The translations under genes and the position numbers were made by a program. Positions 45,681-55,817 of a stretch of DNA of 64,000 nt are shown piece after piece; the stretch's first letter is position 1, and each line of letters begins with the position of its first letter. A model generated the notes under the pieces. It was given only the letters and a program-made list of their open reading frames with translations. It searched no databases and was not told the DNA's origin. The DNA lies in contig CM071931.1 in NCBI GenBank assembly GCA_016081115.2, positions 25,086,317-25,150,316 of the forward strand, written 5' to 3'. Source of the DNA: Rehmannia glutinosa. Lineage: Eukaryota; Streptophyta; Magnoliopsida; Lamiales; Orobanchaceae.

Positions 45681-48600
45681 CTGTTTGTTTCATCACCAAG
45701 AAAATTGTATAAGTTTCACTCCCAGCACTAATGTCTTACTGTCCTTGAGAAAATTTAGGTCTATAGTTATGTTTGCACCGATTTTTTTTGATTATTTATT
45801 TAGCAATTCGATTAAAAATTTGGTATTGTATTGGTTTTGGTGTGAAAAGAAAACTTGTGTTTAGATGAATGAATGAAGATGACATTTTATACATTGTTTG
45901 GATGAGTAATTTTGATGTAATTCTAAACAAGAAAGTAATAAATAGGAAATTATGTTTATTTGGTGCTATTTAAAAAAATATATGTATATAATAATTTGTA
46001 AAGATGGTAGTGATTGCGTCCATTTTCAATATCTAATTTTGAATATATGATATTTTATTTGTAAGATTTGTATAATGGGTCACATTAGAATATTGATATA
46101 GTTTGAAAAATAGTTATATATTAAGTAGATATAGTTTGCAGTACTGCGGAGTATTGTAATCCGACACTCCTACTAATGAAGTTTGAATGAAATGATGAAG
46201 TATTGATTGATAAACGATAAATTACATATGCATATATATATATATATATATATCCATGGAAATTGAAATTATATATTTGCGATGTTATCGATAGAAAAAT
46301 GGGAAGATTATAAAATGAACATTTATATTGGAAAAAAATTAAACAAACATGATAGATTCTAGATTTTACAAATAGTATAGAATATTTTGAATTATTGTGA
46401 AATTTGAGGAGAAAAAATATTCCCATACTCAATAACTATGTCGTTTCTCAAGTAAACAATATGATATTGAAATTATAGATAGTCGATAGAACAGTATATA
46501 AGGCATAGAGATTTTATTACCTGGCATAAAATCATCTGAATGCCTCCACGCTAATCAGAAAAGACTGTTTATTAAAAAAAATTCGCTATCCAAAGTGGCT
46601 ACTTTAAAGTTTAAAATTCCCCCTTCTTCTTTCTCCTACAATATGAAACTACAGAGAAAGCAGTTTAAAAGATCACAGATATTTACCTGGCATAAAATCA
46701 TCTGAATGCCTCCACTAATCAGCAAAACTCTTCTACCCCATCTATCAACAACACCCATAGAAACCAATGTAGACAAAGCCAACACAGCTCCAGTCAATGC
46801 CGAAGAATACAAAGAAGCATTCCCCTTAAACCCCATACTCCCAAAAAGCACCGGCGCATAAAACAGTATAGCATTTATCCCCGTCAAAATCTGAAACATC
46901 GGCATGAAAATCGCCATGACCAATTGCGGCCTATTCCTCCTCTTTAAAATCTCCCGAAACGGATGTTTTACCGCATTCGCCAACGTGCTCGCATCGACTA
47001 TGTCTTCAAACTCGCGTCGCGTTTTTAGTCCCTCTGATCTTTTCGAGCACTTTTCGACCTTTCTGTATCGACCCGCGTTCGATTAAGCTGTTTGGTGTCT
47101 CTGGAAGGAATGTGCCTCCAATAGTCATGAGAAAAGCAGGTGCCGCAGCTAGGCCGAGTGAAAGTCTCCATCCCCATGGATGGATTTTATCGGTTCCGGA
47201 GTTGATCATGTTTGCTGTGAAGATTCCTAGTGTTGTTGCGAGTTGGAACAACATGTTGAGGCCTCCCTGAGATTTGTTGGTGCCATTTCTGATAGGTATA
47301 ATGGAACTGCCTTCAAGTATACCATAAAGATAGTTAGATACCAAAAATCATCTAATTTAATTTCCATTTATATCTCTATTTAGAAATGCATTTCAAGTTT
47401 TTTGATGTATTGTTTTAGACATATATTGTTATATAAATACTATGAAGCGAGGTTTTTTATCTTTCACCGGAAGTTGTTAGACAATTGAATTAAGAGTGAG
47501 TCTTTTGTGAGAGTGTCTTAGGGTGTAAATCCGTGAAATGGATCCCTTACACCCAAACTCGCGGATCTATACCCAATTCAACCAAAAAAAAAAAAAAGAA
47601 AAAAGGTCAATGAACACAGAACACATACAAAAGATGTAAGCAAAAACACGTACAGATGACGGAGAAAAAATAAAATAAGAAATTAACATCAATGAAAACT
47701 CCACAGAATCAGTTTGTTTTCTAAGGCCGAGGATTATGAGCAAAATATATCGATGAAAGAAGAACATCAACAAGAAACAACACCTTGTCTTAAATACTCA
47801 TTTGTGTTCCGAGTTTTGCATTTTTCCTCTTGTATTTAGATGATTTTTTTTATTCTGGATCACTGGGTGGTTGAAATTCATGTGATGTGCTGCTGTTATT
47901 TTTGTTTAATCATGAATCAAGATCTATAGTTTTATGGAGTGTGTTATTGTACATGTTTGTTTAAGCCAATGGAAGCAAAATTCTTGATAAGTTCTTTAGT
48001 GCTTATCTTTCTTAGTTGTACACATTCTTAGCGTTCACATTTCCAAAGGGACCTCTATATGGGCTTGGATTCAGGGCATGATCGATGAACACCATTCTGT
48101 TCAAGAAACCAATCAGAAATTCAAATGATACATCGGATATGCCCTTGTACATAATGTTCCTCACTTCTATGGTTCAGCAATATTCCAGCACACACTTGAA
48201 GTATCGTCAAATGCCCATAAGAAAGTTTCAACATGCGTGAAAATATGCTTGTTTTAATAATATTTTGAATAGAAAAACTAATACTTTTGAGAAACTATTA
48301 TTTTTTGTTACTTTGATAACATATACTGTTTAGAGTAAAAATGACTCTTTTTTAATAAAAAAATGATACTTAAACTAGAGCTGTCAAAGTGGCCGTAAAG
48401 TCGGGCCAAATCGTGTCGAACCTCTAATTTTGGAGCACATCCTGGCCCAACCCATTAAAATACATTGTAAAGATTGGGCCAACCGGGTTGCCCCAAATTT
48501 TCGGGTCTAATGGGCCGGACCACATAGGTCTGGTTTCTTTCGGGCCTAAAAAGTCACAGCTCAACCCGGTAAAAATACCGGGCTAGTCGGGCCAGCCCAT

Positions 48601-50366
48601 AGGGCCAGTAATTGATAACTTTAACTTAAACAAGGTTGTGTATAACTTTGCAGGTAAATAATATCAGTTTTTTTTTTTGTTTTGAAAACGTATTTCAGAG
48701 TAAAAAGTGATATTATATTTTTTTAACAGAAAAGCCATAATTTTCAAGTTTAAAATGAAATGCCACGGCCTCAAAAAATTACTTTGAATATGTATGATTT
48801 TCAAAGTAAAAATGATACTTTTCAAGAAAAATTAATCTAATATTTTTTAATTATCATCACACGTGTTAGCTTAATATTTATGAAAATATCACCAATTTTT
48901 TCGGTTAGTCATGGGTCGTGGAAGATCCGTCTTACAAATTAAAATATTTGATGATGAAACGGTTTTATATGATTTTTGCATTGAATTAAAAAGCGCGCGC
49001 ATGAAAACTATTAAAGATCATACTTTACGAGCATCACAAATATCAGTGATTCAACCATTAAAGATCCGAAAACTTGAAATAAGTTCAAGTAAAATCTACG
49101 TAAGTTCGTTTTTTTTGTTTTTACAACAGCATCAAAGGGTACGGACATACCTGATTCCCAAAGCCGATTCCAACGCCAAGCATGATACGTCCCAATAGAA
49201 GCATAGACAGATTAACAGCCGAGGCGTTGAGGACAGCACCAATTAGGAAGCTAATCCCACCACAGATTATGCTCCAACGACGTCCGTGTTTCTTTGTAAC
49301 AGCGGATGCCACTATAGATGCTACCAAACCAGACAGATACAGAGATGAAGTGAATGCAGCAAGGCCTTGATTGTTGTATTTGCAGTAGTTGTTTTCTTTG
49401 GCTCGATTCTTGTTTAAGTACACCGTGTAGAAGAACTTGCGGAGAAATTCATCCATTGATGTCACACCTCCTGGTGACAATGACAAAAAAAAATATAATT
49501 CATTTCAAGTAAATAAATCAAATTTTTTTTTTTCATGAGTTGGTGATTCTTTGCACAGAATTACCAAAAACAAAGATATATCTAGATAAAGACTCCCTCT
49601 CTCTCTTTTATTTGTTTTTTCAACTCTCACTTCAAAAAAACTTCTTACCGACATAATCAAATGTATTTTTTCCACATAAACTAAATCCATCAATTATCGA
49701 CAAATCACCGACAGTCTTTAAATTTATTAATGGAAATATTGTAGGTACTTACCAATAGTTTTAGATTTTATCGGTAAATATTTATCTACAATTTTGGTTT
49801 GTCGGAATATTGTCGCACCTTTAGGTCCGATGTAATTCTTTAATACTTACATACAGTTTTTTTTATATAAGTAAAATTATATTTTGCAGTGTATTCTTTT
49901 ATGCTACATTTTCTCGTTGCCGTATTTTCTTGGAACTCCATGGTTATTCTGTACTCATAATAATGTTAATTGAAGTTACAGTGTATAGAACTTTATGAAG
50001 CTTTGGGATAATTACAAAAAACAAGTCTAAGATTTAGTCTAGTCACAAAGTAAAATAAACTCAGTTATCTTTCAAAATTATAAATAACCTTTGACATTTG
50101 TTTCATGTTTGTAACACTTTATATAAGAAGGTATTTGTCATTATAAAAAATAACTAGTTTTTTTATATAATTAGATTAAACCAGTGGGGTTGTTTTTATA
50201 ATTATCCCTGAATTTATTATAATAGATCACCTGAAATTCCAACATCGTATCCGAAAAGTGATCCTCCAATAGCAGCAACAATACATGTAATTATAACATA
50301 AGGGGTGACCTTCCCTTGGTACTGCTCGGCTCTTTCTCCCGTCGGACCAAGTGGGCTCCCGGCCAT
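45270..50366 (-). CDS. STP7: STP7-like monosaccharide/H+ symporter gene (four exons; frame broken in exon 3)
   Basis: A sugar transporter of the plant STP group (major facilitator superfamily), expected in the plasma membrane importing monosaccharides with protons. Joined exons would give about 498 residues, normal for the family. The N-terminus (MAGSPLGPTGERAEQYQGKV) matches Arabidopsis STP7 better than other STPs I recall; work on STP7 reported pentose (arabinose, xylose) uptake. Visible motifs: GGSLFGYDVGISGGVTSMDE with the conserved Asp in helix 1, KKHGRR loop, GRIMLGVGIGFGNQ, WGWRLSLGLAAAPA, PETPNSL, DRWGRRVLLISGG, GWSWGPLGWTVPSEIFPL and PETKGVPLEEM. Introns have GT/AG ends. Exons 1, 2 and 4 are open. 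Exon 3 lacks one base near 47264 and two near 47020, so this allele is a pseudogene or the sequence has errors. A LINE insertion lies just upstream. Confidence 0.88.
46517..46563 (-). repeat. Duplicated exon-3 end with splice donor inside intron 3
   Basis: TTACCTGGCATAAAATCATC, then TGAATGCCTCCAC and TAATCAG occur here and at 46683-46728, where they are the true end of exon 3 and its GT donor. The intronic copy has small indels. It could compete as a splice donor or be a mis-repair or template-switch scar. Confidence 0.8.
46687..47310 (-). pseudogene. STP7: STP7-like exon 3 with two small deletions
   Basis: It begins GCAGTTCCATTATACC (AVPLYLSEMAPTNL) after TTGAAG and ends TTATGCCAG|GTAAAT. 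One base is missing in the run of Gs at 47261-47270 (LRG-G-LNM codons). Two more are missing in AACGCGACGCGAG at about 47015-47025 (expected about three residues between KN and EFED). The total loss is three bases, so the frame is restored after the second site, but about 245 bp between them is shifted and meets a stop. Confidence 0.85.
48376..48623. mobile_element. hAT-type MITE in STP7-like intron 2
   Basis: ACTTAAAC occurs at 48368-48375 and 48624-48631. The element starts TAGAGCTGTCAAAGTGGCC; the far end (GATAACTTTAA) is an imperfect inverted match. The body is rich in GGGCC/GGCCC words. 248 bp, no coding capacity. Confidence 0.72.
49151..49470 (-). CDS. STP7: STP7-like exon 2
   Basis: It follows CACCAG and begins GAGGTGTGACATC, completing the GGVTSM codon, and ends GGGAATCAG|GTATGT. 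It encodes the luminal/extracellular loop with the YCKYNNQGL Cys and helices 2-4. The frame is open. The phase joins correctly to exons 1 and 3. Confidence 0.9.
50231..50366 (-). CDS. STP7: STP7-like exon 1
   Basis: It starts at ATG 50366-50364 (context GAAGATGGC) and ends TTTCAG|GTGATC. It encodes the cytosolic N-terminus and most of helix 1 (VIITCIVAAIGGSLFGYDVG). It has 45 codons plus one base, so intron 1 is phase 1. Confidence 0.9.
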
Positions 50367-50369
50367 CTT

Positions 50370-50583
50370 CACCTCCTTAATTCTCTTGCTAACTAATTTT
50401 GAATATCAACAAATACAGATATATACAACAAATATTACACAAAAAGAGTGAGAGTGGGAAGGAGGGGTCCTCACTCTTTAATACCCCTCTTCCAATTAAC
50501 TCTATATTTATGGTTAAGTGCTAGTAGAGTTGTGAGGTTGCCAAACACTGTCTAATTAGCACATAGCAAGATAATCCGATAAT
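50370..50583 (-). promoter_or_regulatory. STP7-like 5' flank up to the LINE insertion
   Basis: Only about 215 bp separate the start codon from the LINE target duplication. The stretch contains TATATTTATGG-like AT-rich sequence on the + strand near 50500-50510 (- strand CCATAAATATAGAG), a possible TATA box. Upstream elements have been moved more than 2 kb away. Confidence 0.4.
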
Positions 50584-50705
50584 TCTTTTTAATAGATAAA
50601 TAGAAATATATAAAAGAAAGGAAAAAGTCCTGATCACAAACCGATCAGGTAGCAAAGAAAAAAAACTTCAGAATAAGAAAACAATAAAAAACTTAAAAAT
50701 GCAAT

Positions 50706-51602
50706 TTAAACGAAGACGTCTATTTCTAGAAGATCTTCGAATGACATAGTTAGTTGTTGTGGAATGTCGGCCCATGATCCATGAGCCACAATTGCCATAG
50801 ACTTCAGAGCTTCTGAAGAATTACATGAGGGAAAGACAAGCGGAGTGGTGGAGGGGTCACCTAGCTTTATCTTTAAAGCTTTTTCTTGTTCCTCGTCTTC
50901 TTGTTCCTCCTCTTCCGCCATATCTGACCACCGTTTTCGTGCGGCTGTCGCCATCGCTTGGAAACTCTCCGACGGAGTAGCAGTATTAAACTCATAATCA
51001 TTAATAGGCATACTGCGTGAGACTGTGTCCATAGCTCGTTGCAAGCTCTCTTTACCTTTATCATCTAAACTTGAAGCCATAACCATATTGTCCGAAGCTA
51101 TGACTGAATTTTGCTGCAATGGTTGATGAAGAACCATCATTCGATCAGTGTTTATTGCCCCTGCATGATTAGTATCTCCCATGCAATCACTATTACCCAT
51201 GTTATGACTTGACCCCTCCCCGCGAGTTTGAACTTGCTCCGAATTAATCTTTTCATGAGGAATTTGTTCATCCTCGTCCCTGAGAACCTCAAAAGGATTA
51301 TTAATTTGAACATGCAAATTAGATGTACCCCCTTCTGGAGAACGACCCGCTCGGGTTGTCCGTTTCTTGACTTGCACCCACTCTTCTGAATCCACAGCTT
51401 TACCCTTAGTGGTAGTAGCATGGTCTCGGACTGGAACTCGGCCAAGCAAGGGACTATAGCCTAGATTAGCACCATCCACTGTTTTAGATTCTGCATTAAG
51501 CTTCATTGCTTGATTGTTCGCTTGCCTGCAATTAGCGCCCGAATGTCCAACAATTTGACAATGAGAGCAGAACTCTGGCAAATTTTCGTAACTCAGTGAC
51601 AC
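50706..51602 (-). CDS. LINE ORF1, C-terminal part with CCHC zinc knuckle
   Basis: A 298-codon open frame. SYENLPEFCSHCQIVGHSGA then NC gives the zinc knuckle CX2CX4HX4C (codons about 51569-51528), typical of zf-CCHC_4 in plant L1 ORF1 proteins, which bind their own RNA. Behind it is a long polar, Gln/Asn/Ser-rich tail with an acidic run (MAEEEEQEDEEQEKALKIKL). The true ORF1 starts far upstream, so the Met at 51602 is only the first one after the disrupted middle. Confidence 0.8.
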   Translation of the reverse strand: MSLSYENLPEFCSHCQIVGHSGANCRQANNQAMKLNAESKTVDGANLGYSPLLGRVPVRDHATTTKGKAVDSEEWVQVKKRTTRAGRSPEGGTSNLHVQINNPFEVLRDEDEQIPHEKINSEQVQTRGEGSSHNMGNSDCMGDTNHAGAINTDRMMVLHQPLQQNSVIASDNMVMASSLDDKGKESLQRAMDTVSRSMPINDYEFNTATPSESFQAMATAARKRWSDMAEEEEQEDEEQEKALKIKLGDPSTTPLVFPSCNSSEALKSMAIVAHGSWADIPQQLTMSFEDLLEIDVFV

Positions 51603-51609
51603 GAATGAA

Positions 51610-51850
51610 TTCGTATATACGAGTTGAGTATAGATATTGGCATCCTACGTTAATTATGAAGCTCGCAAGTGCTATTGGCACGCCCATGCAGATAGACGGT
51701 CGTTCCCTTACGGGAGAAGTGGGACATTTCGTAAGAGTTCTTGTAGAATTGGACGCGACGGTCTATCCGCATGGGCGTGCCAACAAGACTTTTGCGAGCT
51801 TCATAATTAACGTAGGATGCCAATATCTATACTCAACTCGTATATACGAA
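51610..51850. repeat. Fold-back inverted repeat inside LINE ORF1
   Basis: 51610-51702 and 51756-51850 are inverted copies (start TTCGTATATACGAGTTGAG; end reads CTCAACTCGTATATACGAA). Arms are about 93-95 bp with a few mismatches and small gaps; the spacer is about 53 bp. The + strand reads LASAIGTPMQIDGRSLTGEV and GHFVRVLVELDA, which is ORF1 sequence in the orientation opposite to the rest of the element. Confidence 0.88.
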
Positions 51851-51931
51851 CCCATACATGAGATTTTGACAAATTTACGCGATACGGATTGAAGTCCGAA
51901 ACCCAATTACTGAGACGAATTGAGCCCGATT

Positions 51932-52572
51932 TTAGATTCCAGAGAGGCCTCCCAAATATTTGTGTCTGTCATTCACGTTCGGGAATTGTATGTTGTAATA
52001 ACCCTTTCCCAAGGGTATAAGGCCCCATGAACCGTCAATATGCCAAACCTCCGAAATTCTTCGTTTAAGATCCTCTAAACCTAAAGGTTTAAATCCTTTA
52101 GGTAACATTAATCTACCAAGCAATGTGTTTCGTAATTCTGCCGCTCGTTGTTGGTAAATTTTCTCATCCATAGTAACCGAAAAATATTTCCCCTTTTTCA
52201 CAGGTTTCGAAATCTCCACTGGAGATAGTAGTTAAGCGAAAGTTTGAGTGTTAGTCCCATGCACATTACTTATATATATGGGATTAGGGTTTAAACTAGA
52301 GTTTTGAACAAATTCATCCTCCATCCTAGGCGCATGGGTACGACTAGTGTACCCTAAAACTGGATCGAAATTATCGATTGGGATGCTAAAGCCAAGGAAT
52401 AATTACATGTTTCATCCGCAAGTTTACGATCTGCGATTTCGTAAAATTTTGGATTAGCCGCTGCGTGATGTATGCGCGATGCGTTGTTGGGTCTTGATGC
52501 AGATTCTATCGATTGTTTATCACCAATACCTGACTTAGTGATCTTAGAAAATAGTAAAGAATCGAAATCCAT
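51932..52572 (-). pseudogene. LINE ORF1, N-terminal part with DUF4283 domain
   Basis: It starts MDFDSLLFSKITKSGIGD at 52572. A frame change near 52354-52220 leads to MEISKPVKKGKYFSVTMDEK, then LLGRLMLPKGFKPLGLEDLK and SWGLIPLGKGYYNIQFPNV, the usual DUF4283 pattern of plant L1 ORF1. It breaks into the inverted duplication at about 51900. Confidence 0.78.
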
Positions 52573-52734
52573 AATTAACAGACTAGTTATTGGATTGAAT
52601 AAGATGATTATGCACGAAAATTGTCATTCTCAAGAATTTTCGAAAACCCTTGTGGCTAGGGTTTTCCCGTTGGTGGCTGCGCTCTCAAATGTTAATTAAC
52701 CCCCACCAAATCTTTTTCAAGATAATCCGATAAT

Positions 52735-54048
52735 GAATAGGCAAATTTTTCAACCACCATTCATCCAATTGTTGTCCTATATCCTATGATTAAGGACACT
52801 ACTGAATATGCATACATGGCATTTAAAACCGTGCAATTTTGGCCCCATAAATTGGAGAATGTCACATTTATGATCCCCAGTGTTATTTCAATTTGTCATT
52901 TATTCTCAAAATATCCTTAAATACCTGGTTTAAATAGTTTTGTAGTCCTCTGACCATTAGAGATTGGCGATTTTAGTCCTACATCTTTTAGAAGTGGTAA
53001 TTTCGGTTCATGCACTCTTTGGCCAAAATATTCAATATTTTCCATATAATGCCTAAAACAACAAGATGTGAAAGGCCTGCCCTGAATGGAAGAATATTTC
53101 CCAAGTCCAGTTTCCAGTTTCTAGTATTGAAAAATAAATTTTCAAGCTTTATTAATGTTCGTGTAACAATTGAGAATATGTTTTGTTTTATTGGATGCAA
53201 TTATGCTGCATCTATATCTATATCTAAATATATATATATATATATATATATATAATAAACATGTTTGCAAATTTGTTTTCCTACCTTTTTGCACTTGATA
53301 AAAACGAAATTAAATAGTTTTTAAATGAAAAAAATATAAACATATATGTCCAATATCTTTGTAATTGTATCGATGAATTTGTTTATCTGTATTATGGTAA
53401 GTATTGACATTTTAATTTAGGTATGTCTATATAGTATACTATGCACCTGCATTTGGAAAGATTTTTCTTTAAAAAAATAATAATTTGTTGGCTGATATTA
53501 TTGTAATTTATCATTAATTTTGTCCATATTAATTTTGGTATGCACTATCTAATTTATATGTGATTAATATGTATTATATATTGTGTTAAATAAATTCCAA
53601 AAGATCTGATATGAAAATGAATTTGCATTGACTCAATCTTCATAATTGTAATATACAATTTTATCTCTTTTATGTTCAAACTATCAATTTGATAAGACTT
53701 TATTCGTAATATATGATGAAAGAAGAATATAAAGTTATTTCAAACTTTGAAAATATATATACGGGGTGTGCTGATATATAAAGTATATTAATGAGTTATT
53801 ATAATTGAAAATTATATGTTTTGATTGTATTGTAATATATATCTATAATGAGTCATTATATCATAACATGTCCAATGTTTATGTTATATTCAAATATATA
53901 TATATATACACACACACGAAAATATCTCACGTTAATCGACAATACAACTTATCCATTATTGATAATGCAACTTTTTGTAGAACTGGTCACCATTATTACA
54001 TGTTATTCAGTACGGATTGATATGAATGCGCGCAAGTATCTAATTATT
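52735..54048. other. AT-rich sequence with microsatellites, possible Helitron body
   Basis: No gene is seen. It holds TA microsatellites at about 53228-53256 and 53895-53910 with a short CA run after the second. If the Helitron end at 54291 is real, part of this block is that element's body; TCTATATAGTATACTATG at about 53426 is a possible but unproven 5' end. Confidence 0.4.
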
Positions 54049-54250
54049 AAAGGTGTCAAAATGGGTTCGGCCTGGAGGCCGAGTTGTAATTTTGGAGGCC
54101 CGTAAATCTAGCTGACTTGGTCATTTCATGTGTATTTTTCATGGGTTGGGTCTCAAATCGTTGCCCAATGGAATTTTGACCCGGCCTGACCCGAATTTTC
54201 TCTTTGGCCCGGCGGATCAGCACCTATCGGCCTATTTAACACTTCTATTA
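54049..54250. mobile_element. Degenerate hAT-like MITE
   Basis: AAGGTGTCAAAATGGGTTCGG at the left and GGCCTATTTAACACTTCT at the right are rough inverted repeats. The body has GGCCCGG and GACCCGGCC words like the intron 2 MITE. No clean 8-bp duplication was found. Confidence 0.5.
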
Positions 54251-54263
54251 GTTCTTAAAATGG

Positions 54264-54291
54264 CCCGTGCATCGCACGGGACCTCACCTAG
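54264..54291 (+). other. Helitron 3' terminus
   Basis: CCCGTGC ATC GCACGGG (54264-54280) is a perfect 7-bp hairpin. It is followed by ACCTCACCTAG and then T. The hairpin, short spacer, CTAG end and flanking T are the defining 3' end of plant Helitrons. The corresponding 5' end is not identified. Confidence 0.82.
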
Positions 54292-54449
54292 TTTGAGATA
54301 ATATGGAATCCTATTTAGATGAGGTTTATCTAGAAACCTCTCCCATCAGGACTCTAACTGTGATGTGGGATTGAGATATATATTGATAAATCTCTCTACA
54401 ATATCAGAGGAATGGGAAAAATCGTCCCCCATGTTCGACTGCTAAATAC
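54292..54449. other. Short unassigned stretch
   Basis: No recognised feature. It lies between the Helitron end and the Athila-like LTR, whose exact end I cannot place. Confidence 0.35.
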
Positions 54450-55802
54450 CTTTAAAAGTCTAACAATCCTCGCAAGAGAACGAGATCAATTGTAGGGTAG
54501 CAAGTTGACCACAAGTCGTCTCTCTAGGAAGACTTAGCCGGCAAATAATTATTATGCTTCACAAATAACAAAAAATTAAATCCTAAACACTCTAACAAGA
54601 TTTGTGATTTTTAATAAGCTAAAGGAAAATAATTAAGACGACAATAATCAAACTAAACACGATTAACTTTGAGAAACATTTATGGAAGAAAGTCTAGGAT
54701 TTCGGATTCATCTCATCAAACTCACAAGCAGAATATCAAATAATTGATCATGCGGGTAACAAATATAACAATCATGTAAAAATAAGGCCTAGGTCTGATA
54801 ACTCACGTATTCACAGATTAGGGCTATCCCAACATAATTTGCTATTTTCAGTAAGCCTAGAGTTAGATAATACATTTCTGATTCATATCTAACCATCTGA
54901 ATAAATTTAATCCAGGAATAATATCTTCGATCGATCTCAATTATCCCCCCAAATATATCAAAAGTTGATCAGACAATCAATTATCAAATAAAGTAATTCA
55001 TTCAGGAAAGCAAATCAATTAATCAATACTCATGCTTGTTTGTTTGAATCAAATCATCATATTCCTAGAACAAGAAAATTAGTTCATGCTTGGAGATGGA
55101 ATCATAATCTCAATTGATGGAAAGAAAACAACCATAAATATAATCATGCAACAATAATAATCACCCAACAATTGAAATTAGACAAAAGAGATAAAGAAAT
55201 CTTACTCTTTGATTAAGAAGCAAAATAACTTCAATGGGAAGAACACAAGCAATCCTAATGATGAAAAGCAAGAGAAAAATACCAAAAACTAAAGTCTAGA
55301 AGTGCTATGAATGAGAGTGTACGAAATTATGGATTCCCCAAGTGTTATTTATAAGCCTAAACCCTGCCGCGTGGGCCTTTTGCGGGCATCTTGCCCGCGC
55401 AGCTTGTCTCCGTCTGGCGCGCGCGCGTTTTGTGTTGCCTGGCCAATGTTGTGCACGTCCGGGCACCTATACGCGGCGCGCACATTTACGTCAATCTTGA
55501 TGTTGCGCGTCGCGTGCAAGTGTGCGCGGGCACTACTTCCTTTAATAACTTACGTGCATGCTGCACATCTTTGAGCACACACAACGTCGGTTTTTCTGAC
55601 CGTCTTTCGCCCGTAATGCTCGTTTTTGACCGTTTTAGCTCATTTTTAAGTTCTCATTTTACGAAAATCTATGAAACAAACAAAAATATCATACGTAACA
55701 TATGACAATATAAAATGGGGTGAAAAGACACAAAAATACGCACAATCACTCACACGAAAAATAGAAATCACACAAAATCCACACATAAAAACATTTAAAA
55801 CA
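54450..55802 (-). mobile_element. 3' LTR of a second Athila-like element
   Basis: On the - strand it starts TGTTTTAAATGTTTTTATG (55802) after a PPT. A TATA box (GGCTTATAAATAACAC) is at about 55343-55358. Near the far end it contains CCTAGAGAGACGACTTGTGG, comparable in position to the CTTGAGAATACGACCTTGC of the other Athila-like LTR. The end is uncertain, between about 54440 and 54495. 55370-55560 is unusually GC-rich (GCGCGCG runs), which creates spurious + strand frames. Confidence 0.65.
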
Positions 55803-55817
55803 ACTCCCCACACTTAT
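55803..55817 (-). other. Polypurine tract of the second Athila-like element
   Basis: The - strand reads GGATAAGTGTGGGGAGT followed by TGTTTTAAATG. The neighbouring CTTGAGGTCAAGCAAAAGG is a common sequence just before Athila-type 3' LTRs. Confidence 0.7.

Larger units (their letters stand above)
50584..52717 (-). mobile_element. ORF1-only LINE (L1-type) with 17-bp TSD
   Basis: CAAGATAATCCGATAAT is present at 50567-50583 and 52718-52734. The 2.1 kb insert, read on the - strand, holds a 5' leader, an ORF1 with DUF4283 and zinc-knuckle regions, a stop, then about 120 bp of T-rich 3' end (TTTTTCCTTTCTTTTATATA) finishing in a short A/T run. There is no endonuclease or reverse transcriptase (ORF2), so it must have been mobilised in trans. 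Long target duplications fit target-primed reverse transcription. Confidence 0.85.

Noticed and set aside
45457..45864. 135-codon + strand frame
   Set aside because: Antisense shadow of STP7-like exon 4 and its intron.
55311..55705. Two overlapping + strand frames of 87 and 104 codons
   Set aside because: They lie across a GC-rich part of an LTR oriented on the - strand and have no domain features.
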